Below are positions 54,608 through 60,468 of a DNA stretch of 60,468 nt, one piece after another. A program made the translations under genes and the position numbers. A model generated the notes under the pieces. The model did not search any database, was not told the DNA's origin, and saw nothing but the letters and a program-made list of their open reading frames with translations. The stretch's first letter is position 1. Each line of letters opens with the position of its first letter. This DNA is from Betaproteobacteria bacterium (GTDB taxonomy: Bacteria > Pseudomonadota > Gammaproteobacteria > Burkholderiales > Thiobacillaceae), in the NCBI GenBank assembly GCA_016873935.1, contig VGVT01000013.1, positions 1 to 60,468 of the forward strand. The letters are read 5' to 3'.

Positions 54608-56631
54608 TGAATTATGGTCTGGAAAGCGGCATCACGCGGTTCAAGAACCGGCGTGACCGGCTTGTGAAGGTGGTCACAGCCTACAAGGAATGGCTGGAGC
54701 ATCACACCGAGGCCGAGCCGGAACAGTTGCTGCGCCTCTACGACCTGACCGAGAACCTCAAGCGGGACCGGCTCATGGTGGCCTTCGTCGCCGAGTTCAG
54801 CCGCGGCAAGACCGAGCTCATCAACGCCCTCTTCTTCTCCGACTTCAAGCAGCGCCTGCTGCCCTCGGACGCCGGCCGCACCACCATGTGCCCCACCGAG
54901 ATTTACTTTGACGCGGGTACCGAACCTTACATCCGCCTGCTGCCCATCGAGACCCGCTTCCGCGACGACAGCATCAACGCGCTGAAGCGGCTGCCGGTGG
55001 AGTGGAGCACCATCAAGCTGGACGTGTCCGACCCCAACGCCATGGTCACCGCCATGCGCAAGCTGGCGGAAACCAAGATCGTCTTCAAGGTGGAGGCCCG
55101 CGCCCTCGGGTTGTGGGACGAGAACGACCCCAACCTGGGCTACATGGTGAAGGACCAGGATCGCGTCGAGATTCCGGCCTGGCGCTACGCCATGATCAAC
55201 TACCCGCATCCGCTGCTGGAATCTGGCCTGGCCATCCTCGACACGCCGGGCCTCAACGCCATGGGCGCGGAACCGGAACTGACCATTTCCGCGATCCCCA
55301 ACGCCCACGCCCTGCTCTTCCTGCTGGCGACCGACACCGGCGTGACGCAGTCGGACTTCGAAATCTGGAACAAGTGGGTATCCAAGCACGCCAGCCAGCA
55401 CTACGCCGTGCTGAACAAGATCGACATGCTGTGGGACGACCTCAAGACCGACGAGGAGATCGGCCGCACCATCCAGCGCCAGATCGAGTCCACCGCCACC
55501 CAGCTCAACATCACACCGGCCAGCGTCATGGCCATTTCCGCGCAGAAGGCCCTGGTCGGCAAGATCCGCGGCGACCAGGATCTGCTGAAGCGTTCCGGCA
55601 TCCAGGCCCTGGAAGTCATGCTGGCGCGGGAAATCATCCCTTCGCGCGAGAAGATCATGCGCGAATCGGTGGTGCGCGAGGTCGGGCCGCTGCTCGGCGA
55701 AGCGCGGGAAACCGCGCACAACCGCATCCAGGCCATGCGCCAGAACCTGCTCGACCTGCAGGCGCTGTCCGGCAAGAATCAGCAGATCGTCGGCCAGATG
55801 CGCGAAAAGATGCTGCACGACAAGCAGGTCTACGACGAGACCACGCGCAATTTCAACGTCACCCGCAAGGTGGTGGCGCAGCAGGGCTGGGAACTGCTGG
55901 CCCGCCTGGACGACGACCGCATGGACAAGATCATCGAGGAATCGATGATGGCCATCAACGACAGCTGGACCACCGCCGGCCTGATCAAGGGCATGCAACT
56001 GCTGATCCGCCGCATGGGCGCCGAATTCGACTTCGCCAACCAGCAGTGCGGCGGCATCAAGCAACTGCTCAATTCCGCCTATCAGCGCTTCCATGAGATC
56101 CACGGCATGGAGCGCATGGACCCGCCCAACCTGGATCTGTCCCGCTACCGCGCCCGTCTCGACGAGCTCATGGTGAACACCCAGGAATTCTGCGCCGACC
56201 CGCTGAACATCATGCTGGAGAAACGCTTCATGGTGAAGAAGTTCTACATCGCGCTGGTGACGCAGGCCCGCATCCTCTTCCAGCAGGTGCGCATCGAGGC
56301 GGAAACCTGGCTGCGCCTGACGCTGGACCCCATCGTCGTGCGCATCACCGAACACAAGGCGCAGCTCGAGCATCGCCTTGAAAACCTGAACAAGGTGCAC
56401 GCCAATCTGGGCTCCATCCAGGAACGCAGTGCCGCGGTCAGCCGCGACATGGTGAAGATCAAGGTGCAGGTCGACCAGATCGAGGAAATCACCAAGGAAT
56501 TCGCCCTGCTCACCGGTATCGCCATGCGCCCCATGGGCGAGGCGCCAGAAACCGGGGCGCCGCCGCATCCGTCTGACTTTAACGTTCCGCGGCTCCGCGC
56601 TCAGAGCAGGATGATGTCGTACTGCTCCTGA
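54607..56631 (+). CDS. Dynamin-like GTPase
   Basis: This 674-residue protein has an N-terminal GTPase domain (about 1-300). G1 reads AEFSRGKTELINAL, where Ala replaces the first Gly of the GxxxxGKT loop. G3 is LDTPGLNAMG and G4 LNKIDMLWDD. The remainder is long helical and partly coiled coil (QAMRQNLLDLQALSGKNQQ onward; ALVTQARILFQQVRIE), as in bacterial dynamin family proteins that act on membranes. No strong transmembrane helix is seen, so it would bind membranes peripherally. It starts on the DUF167 stop codon. Its 3' end overlaps the convergent rng by 31 bp. Confidence 0.85.
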   Translation: MNYGLESGITRFKNRRDRLVKVVTAYKEWLEHHTEAEPEQLLRLYDLTENLKRDRLMVAFVAEFSRGKTELINALFFSDFKQRLLPSDAGRTTMCPTEIYFDAGTEPYIRLLPIETRFRDDSINALKRLPVEWSTIKLDVSDPNAMVTAMRKLAETKIVFKVEARALGLWDENDPNLGYMVKDQDRVEIPAWRYAMINYPHPLLESGLAILDTPGLNAMGAEPELTISAIPNAHALLFLLATDTGVTQSDFEIWNKWVSKHASQHYAVLNKIDMLWDDLKTDEEIGRTIQRQIESTATQLNITPASVMAISAQKALVGKIRGDQDLLKRSGIQALEVMLAREIIPSREKIMRESVVREVGPLLGEARETAHNRIQAMRQNLLDLQALSGKNQQIVGQMREKMLHDKQVYDETTRNFNVTRKVVAQQGWELLARLDDDRMDKIIEESMMAINDSWTTAGLIKGMQLLIRRMGAEFDFANQQCGGIKQLLNSAYQRFHEIHGMERMDPPNLDLSRYRARLDELMVNTQEFCADPLNIMLEKRFMVKKFYIALVTQARILFQQVRIEAETWLRLTLDPIVVRITEHKAQLEHRLENLNKVHANLGSIQERSAAVSRDMVKIKVQVDQIEEITKEFALLTGIAMRPMGEAPETGAPPHPSDFNVPRLRAQSRMMSYCS

Positions 56632-58052
56632 CTGAACAGGCTTTCCACCTGCAGCGACACCGGCTTGGCGATGAAATCGGAAAGCTGCGCCAGACTTTGC
56701 GATTCCTCGTCGAGGAACAGGTCGATCACCGTCTGTGACGCCATGATGCGGAACTCTCGCGCGTTGAACTGGCGCGCCTCGCGCATCAGCGCCCGCAGGA
56801 TTTCATAGCAGATGGTCTGCGCGGTCTTGATCTGCCCGCGCCCCTGGCAGGTCGGGCAGGGCTCGCACAACACCCGGGTCAGGCTTTCGCGAGTGCGTTT
56901 GCGCGTCATCTCCACCAGGCCCAGTGAAGTGAAACCGTTGATGGTCATGCGCGTGCGATCGCGTGCCAGGGCCTTGGACAACTCGGCCAGCACGGACGCC
57001 TTGTGCTCCTGACTGTCCATGTCGATGAAATCCAGGATGATGATGCCTCCCAGGTTTCTCAGCCGCAGTTGGCGGGCGATGGTCTGCGCCGCCTCCAGGT
57101 TGGTCTTGAAGATGGTTTCGTCGAAGGTGCGTCCGCTGGTGAAACTGCCTGTGTTGACGTCGATGGTGGTGAGCGCCTCGGTCTGGTCGACGATCAGGTA
57201 GCCGCCCGACTTCAGGTCGACGCGCCTGCCCAGCGCCTTTTCGATTTCCTCCTCGACGCCGTAGAGATCGAACAGAGGTCGCTCGCCGGAGTAGTGGCTG
57301 ATCTTGCCGGCAACATTGCGGGTGAACTCCGCGGCGAAGGCGTCCATGCGCAGGAAGGTCTCCCGCGAGTCGACCAGGATGCGGCTGGTTTCCGAGCTGG
57401 AAAAATCCCGCAACACCCGGTGCGCCAAATCCAGTTCCTGGTAGATCAGGGCCGGGCCGGAACGGTTGTCCGAACGGGCCTGGATGGCATCCCACAAAGT
57501 GTGCAGATACTCCACGTCGGCCGCCAGTTCGGCGTCCTCCGCCATGTTGGCCATGGTGCGGATGATGAAGCCGCCGTTGGGCTCGACCGGCAGCACGCGC
57601 GTCAGCCGCTCGCGCAGCATTTCCCGCTCGCTTTCGTCCTCGATGCGCTGGGAGATGCCAATGCGCGTCTCCTGTGGCAGGAAGACCAGGAAGCGGCCCG
57701 CCATGCTGATCTGCGTGGACAGGCGCGCGCCCTTGGCGCCGATGGGATCCTTGATCACCTGCACGAGGATGCTCTGCCCCTCGTGCAGAACCTTCTCGAT
57801 GGGACGCGGGCAGTTGTCGCAGCGCGCTTCCAGAATGTCACCAACATGCAGGAAAGCCGCCCGGTCCAGGCCGATGTCGATGAAGGCCGACTGCATGCCG
57901 GGCAGCACCCGGCTCACCTTGCCAAGATAGACGTTGCCCACCAGACCACGCTGGCTGGTGCGCTCGATGTGCAGTTCCTGCACAGCGCCCAAAAGAATCA
58001 CCGCCACGCGGGTCTCCTGGGGTGTCACGTTGATGAGGATTTCCTCGCTCAT
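56601..58052 (-). CDS. rng: Ribonuclease G (Rng)
   Basis: This 483-residue endoribonuclease of the RNase E/G family processes 16S rRNA 5' ends and mRNA. It has an N-terminal S1 domain (GNVYLGKVSRVLPGMQSAFIDIG), the catalytic Asp region ILDFIDMDSQEH, the Zn-link CEPCPTCQGRGQI, and ends soon after, as RNase G without an RNase E scaffold. The start overlaps the maf stop by four bases. It overlaps the convergent dynamin-like gene at the 3' end. Confidence 0.96.
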   Translation of the reverse strand: MSEEILINVTPQETRVAVILLGAVQELHIERTSQRGLVGNVYLGKVSRVLPGMQSAFIDIGLDRAAFLHVGDILEARCDNCPRPIEKVLHEGQSILVQVIKDPIGAKGARLSTQISMAGRFLVFLPQETRIGISQRIEDESEREMLRERLTRVLPVEPNGGFIIRTMANMAEDAELAADVEYLHTLWDAIQARSDNRSGPALIYQELDLAHRVLRDFSSSETSRILVDSRETFLRMDAFAAEFTRNVAGKISHYSGERPLFDLYGVEEEIEKALGRRVDLKSGGYLIVDQTEALTTIDVNTGSFTSGRTFDETIFKTNLEAAQTIARQLRLRNLGGIIILDFIDMDSQEHKASVLAELSKALARDRTRMTINGFTSLGLVEMTRKRTRESLTRVLCEPCPTCQGRGQIKTAQTICYEILRALMREARQFNAREFRIMASQTVIDLFLDEESQSLAQLSDFIAKPVSLQVESLFSQEQYDIILL

Positions 58053-58669
58053 AGGATGTCGAAGCCCACGGATTTCAGTAATTCGGATGTCTCGTACAGC
58101 GGCAGCCCCATGACGCCGGAATAGCTGCCGGAGAGATGTTCGATGAAGACCGCCGCGCGCCCCTGGATACCATAGCCGCCGGCCTTGTCGTAAACCTCGC
58201 GGCTGGCGACATAGGCCTGGATCTCGGCTTCGCTGATGTCCCGGAAGCGCACGTTGCTGACCGACACGGCCGAGCTCGCAAAACCATTGTGGACCAGGGC
58301 AACGGCCGTCAACACCCGATGCGTGCGCCCCGAATAGGCGCGCAGCATTGCGGCGGCTTCATCGACATGGGCGGGCTTGCCGAGGATGCGGCGATCCAGG
58401 ACCACCGTGGTGTCGGCCGCCAATATAGGCCAAGGCGGCAGGTTGCGGCCCAGGCGCGCGCGGTGGCCCGCCTCCGCCTTCAGCATGGCCAGTCGGGTCA
58501 CATAGGCGCGCGGGCTTTCCCGCGGCAAGGGAGCTTCATCGACGTCCAGGCGTCCCTGCGAAACGCGCGTGGGCAATACCGTTGGCTCGACGCCAATCTG
58601 GCGCAACAACTCCAGCCTGCGCGGCGACCGCGAGGCCAGATACAGATGCCGGGTGGATAGGGGTCTCAT
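58049..58669 (-). CDS. maf: Maf family nucleotide pyrophosphatase
   Basis: This 206-residue enzyme hydrolyses non-canonical or specific nucleoside triphosphates (dTTP/UTP or m7GTP type). The N-terminal YLASRSPRRLELL, the catalytic LAADTTVVLD, G-R-T-H-R-V-L-T-A and the ending GGYGIQGRAAVFIE...YSGVMGLPL match the family. The YhdE type (dTTP/UTP) is likely from the neighbouring rng. It lies between rlmH and rng. Confidence 0.95.
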   Translation of the reverse strand: MRPLSTRHLYLASRSPRRLELLRQIGVEPTVLPTRVSQGRLDVDEAPLPRESPRAYVTRLAMLKAEAGHRARLGRNLPPWPILAADTTVVLDRRILGKPAHVDEAAAMLRAYSGRTHRVLTAVALVHNGFASSAVSVSNVRFRDISEAEIQAYVASREVYDKAGGYGIQGRAAVFIEHLSGSYSGVMGLPLYETSELLKSVGFDIL

Positions 58670-58733
58670 GACGCCGAAGTGTACCCGCTAATGCCACACC
58701 TCCACGCAGGCCGCATGCCCGGCTCGCGGGCGC

Positions 58734-59201
58734 CTACTCGCGGTGGTAGGGGTGATTGTGCAGCAGGCTGACCGCGCGATAGAGCTGCTCGGCGAGGAGT
58801 ACGCGGGCCAGGGCATGCGGCAGGGTCAGACGGGACAGCGCCAGCGTCGTTTCGGCCCTCTCCAGAATCGTGGACGCGAGGCCGTCGGCACCACCGATCA
58901 TCAGACAGGTATCCCGGCCGGAAGCCATCCAGCGCTGCAACAGATCCGCCAGTTCGCGCGTGGAGAGTTGCGCGCCATGCTCATCCAGGGCCACCAGACG
59001 GCTCCCCGCCGGTTGCTTCTCAAGCAGGCGCGCGGCCTCCGTCTGCTTGATCGAATTTGCCGCGCGGCCCGCGCGCTTCTCCGGCCGGATCGCCACCATA
59101 TCCACGCGCGCCTCCCTCGGCATGCGCTTGAGGTATTCGGTGGTGGCCGCCTCCGCCCAGGCCGGCAGGCGATCGCCAACCGCGAGCACGATCATGCGCA
59201 T
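58734..59201 (-). CDS. rlmH: 23S rRNA (pseudouridine1915-N3)-methyltransferase RlmH
   Basis: This 155-residue SPOUT enzyme has the same length as E. coli RlmH. The start MRMIVLAVGDRLPAW aligns with the family start; an extra 12 codons upstream are not needed. SAM-binding motifs are L-V-A-L-D-E-H-G, MIGGADGL and SRLTLPHALARVLLAEQLYRA, with the terminal NHPYHRE. It normally follows rsfS. Here it is the first gene of a minus-strand rlmH-maf-rng unit next to the tRNA-Ala gene. Confidence 0.95.
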   Translation of the reverse strand: MRMIVLAVGDRLPAWAEAATTEYLKRMPREARVDMVAIRPEKRAGRAANSIKQTEAARLLEKQPAGSRLVALDEHGAQLSTRELADLLQRWMASGRDTCLMIGGADGLASTILERAETTLALSRLTLPHALARVLLAEQLYRAVSLLHNHPYHRE

Positions 59202-59320
59202 GGCGCACGTTCGAAAAAACTCGCGGGTCCGGCGCAAAACCTTAATGCGGCACCGCGGGAAAGTGATTCGGCTGACATGCCCAGACTATATCCGGAGCAC
59301 GAAAAAACTGCGCACGACTC

Positions 59321-59349
59321 TTTACAAGCCACGCCTCGGTCCCTAGAAT
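59321..59349 (+). promoter_or_regulatory. Promoter of the tRNA-Ala/tRNA-Glu unit
   Basis: TTTACA (59321-59326) is followed after 17 bases by TAGAAT (59344-59349), both 5/6 matches to the sigma-70 consensus. The tRNA-Ala gene begins 15 bases downstream at 59365. Confidence 0.75.
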
Positions 59350-59364
59350 GCGCGACTCTCGTGT

Positions 59365-59440
<76 letters not shown>

Positions 59441-59482
59441 CCGATCGAGAAAGCCCGGTTCGCCGGGCCTTCGGCCTCACAA

Positions 59483-59558
59483 GTCCCTATCGTCTAGAGG
59501 CCTAGGACATCGCCCTTTCACGGCGGTAACCGGGGTTCGAATCCCCGTGGGGACGCCA
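59483..59558 (+). tRNA. tRNA-Glu (anticodon TTC)
   Basis: This 76-base tRNA has acceptor stem GTCCCTA/TGGGGAC, D-arm CGTCTAGAGGCCTAGGACA, and anticodon loop CTTTCAC with TTC at 59517-59519. It also has the T-arm GGGGTTCGAATCCCC and encoded CCA. It is 42 bp after tRNA-Ala and probably co-transcribed. Confidence 0.97.
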
Positions 59559-59577
59559 GAACAAAAGCTGGCAAAAC

Positions 59578-59608
59578 AAGGGCTTGCAGAGATGCAAGCC
59601 CTTTTCAT
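59578..59608 (+). terminator. Terminator after tRNA-Glu
   Basis: AAGGGCTTGC (59579-59588) and GCAAGCCCTT (59594-59603) form a 10-bp stem with a 5-base loop, followed by further T bases. It ends the tRNA transcription unit. Confidence 0.85.
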
Positions 59609-59657
59609 TTGTGTCGGCGGGTAACTGACGGGTAACTCGTGGTTTTGCGAAACAGAT

Positions 59658-60269
59658 TCAATCCATGAATCTGTCCAGCAATCCAAACCGCTTCGCCATG
59701 CCGGCGAGCGATTCACCGACCAGTGCGTCATGCTCGGCTTTCAGCCGTTCGAAGGTTCGCCAGTGCATGCCCTTGGGCTTGACGCCGTTGCCATTCAGGA
59801 TGCCCGGCTCCCAGCCGAGTTTGTCGCGGAGTCTGTCCGCGCGTCGAGCCATCCGGTCATGGCCTGCTTCGCGCTGGCTCTCATACGCCAACCGGTGGCA
59901 GTGCCGACAAGCGAAGATCGCCCCGCCATACAGAATCGCCACGCGCCGGCCGCAACCTTTTGCCGGACATCTGAACCATGCGCGCCGCCCGCCGAGGTGG
60001 CATTCAGTCCATTCCAGATAGACTGGGTATTCCATCGCCTGCCAGTCATCACCGTGGCTGCGGCTTCGGTAATTCAGGATCACGCGGTCGGCCTCCGCGC
60101 GCACTTGAATGGAGGCAATCGTATTGCCGTTACGCGACCAACTTGTGGTCCCCGTCCTTCCCGGCGTCAGCAGTCCATTCCTGAGCAACCACCGCACATC
60201 CAGCGCCCGGTAATCGTTCGTGGTGTCCCTGCCGCCCTGGTATCTACGCCCGCTTCCGATGCCGCCCAT
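59658..60269 (-). CDS. Phage/island-associated zinc-ribbon protein of unknown function
   Basis: This 203-residue protein starts MGGIGSGRRYQGGRDTT. The central part has a Cys4-type zinc ribbon (CPAKGCGRR...FACRHCH) preceded by the conserved LEWTECHLGGRRAWF-x-C. The C-terminal part is basic and ends with a helical KGMHWRTFERL segment. Similar proteins are common in prophages and integrated elements, often near integrase genes, and have no known function. Its codon use and position beyond tRNA-Glu fit an imported region. A 9-bp inverted repeat (59652-59674) covers its stop codon. Confidence 0.7.
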   Translation of the reverse strand: MGGIGSGRRYQGGRDTTNDYRALDVRWLLRNGLLTPGRTGTTSWSRNGNTIASIQVRAEADRVILNYRSRSHGDDWQAMEYPVYLEWTECHLGGRRAWFRCPAKGCGRRVAILYGGAIFACRHCHRLAYESQREAGHDRMARRADRLRDKLGWEPGILNGNGVKPKGMHWRTFERLKAEHDALVGESLAGMAKRFGLLDRFMD

Positions 60270-60328
60270 TTTTTTTACGCTCCGATTTTGCCGAAATTAG
60301 TTGGCAAGTTCGCGGCATCGCTCTGGGG

Positions 60329-60468
60329 TGTCGACGCGCGTTGAATTCTGACCACTGGTGCGCGTTGAATTTTGACCAGGGTCTGAAGCCGGCCTTTTAA
60401 AGGCTGGTTGTGGATAAGTGTAGCGGACTGGATGGAGCCGGTCCTCTGCATTGTGGTGTTGCCCTTGG
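60329..60468. mobile_element. Probable end of an IS21-like insertion sequence (cut by window edge)
   Basis: The segment starts TGTCGACGCGCG. It contains two copies of the 19-base sequence GCGCGTTGAATTYTGACCA at 60336-60354 and 60360-60378, 24 bases apart. Multiple terminal repeats of this kind with TG at the tip are typical of IS21-family ends. The transposase genes would lie beyond the window. This is a call by resemblance and has not been compared with a database. Confidence 0.5.

Noticed and set aside
59618-59637. Repeated CGGGTAACT as integrase attachment sites
   Set aside because: The copies are only two bases apart and no copy of the tRNA-Glu 3' end was found within the window. They are noted only as part of the possible island edge.

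Overview
The window is a GC-rich (roughly two thirds G+C, judged by eye), gene-dense chromosomal segment of a betaproteobacterium. The evidence is the gene orders leuS-lptE-holA-proA-nadD-rsfS, pilU/pilT-yggS-proC-yggT and yajC-secD-secF, plus a CNP1-like protein and a rubrerythrin/Fe-S/DUF3501 module. A class I phosphoribulokinase suggests Calvin-cycle autotrophy, although no RuBisCO lies in the window. Nearly all of it is chromosomal backbone. Only the last ~0.8 kb, beyond tRNA-Glu, looks like mobile or island DNA (phage-type zinc-ribbon protein, IS21-like end).

Layout. 0-0.5 kb: a cobalamin riboswitch (minus strand) ahead of a gene cut by the window edge. 0.5-5.3 kb (minus): CNP1-like protein, DUF3501, a two-cluster Fe-S protein, rubrerythrin, a DedA-like membrane protein and a secreted beta-propeller. 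5.5-8.7 kb (minus): secF, secD, yajC. 8.9-15.1 kb (plus): a signalling block with a PAS-GGDEF-EAL-CZB c-di-GMP protein, a periplasmic binding protein translationally coupled to a hybrid histidine kinase, and a C_GCAxxG_C_C redox protein. 15.1-20.4 kb: UDG-family protein, tgt, DUF192, DEAD-box helicase and queA. 20.5-24.4 kb: tRNA-Leu(CAA), TPP riboswitch and thiC, then selO. 24.4-27.5 kb: a sigma-28-type promoter and a c-di-GMP-I riboswitch ahead of a DUF1631 protein and an HDOD protein. 27.5-29.4 kb: a small orphan gene with an FNR-type box, queD and phosphoribulokinase. 29.6-36.2 kb: leuS-lptE-holA-proA-nadD-rsfS. 36.2-42.9 kb (minus): RcnB-like lipoprotein, gltD, gltB. 43.1-45.1 kb (minus): a three-gene HvfA/bufferin-type RiPP operon (Cys-repeat precursor, DUF692 MNIO enzyme, DUF2063 partner), divergent from a sigma-32-driven hsp20 and argB. 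46.8-49.9 kb: conserved hypothetical, EVE protein, TSUP permease, alpha/beta hydrolase. 49.9-54.6 kb: pilU and pilT diverge from yggS-proC-yggT-DUF167. 54.6-59.2 kb: a dynamin-like GTPase facing rng-maf-rlmH. 59.3-60.5 kb: tRNA-Ala(GGC), tRNA-Glu(TTC) and the putative island edge.

How the parts connect. Three queuosine genes (queD, queA, tgt) and three riboswitches (cobalamin, TPP, c-di-GMP) are present. Cyclic-di-GMP is both handled (GGDEF-EAL-CZB protein) and sensed (riboswitch). The sensing operon also carries a textbook flagellar sigma-28 promoter, which joins motility status and c-di-GMP level at one locus. The Cys-rich RiPP operon is probably a metal-binding or copper-buffering system.

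G-rich palindromic repeats are scattered through the region. Two have become in-frame protein segments (in Tgt and LeuRS), and another probably forms the N-terminal extension of NadD. The separated, oppositely oriented halves of the usual nadD-rsfS-rlmH-maf-rng cluster fit one ~23-kb inversion. All calls come from reading the sequence; no database searches were run.
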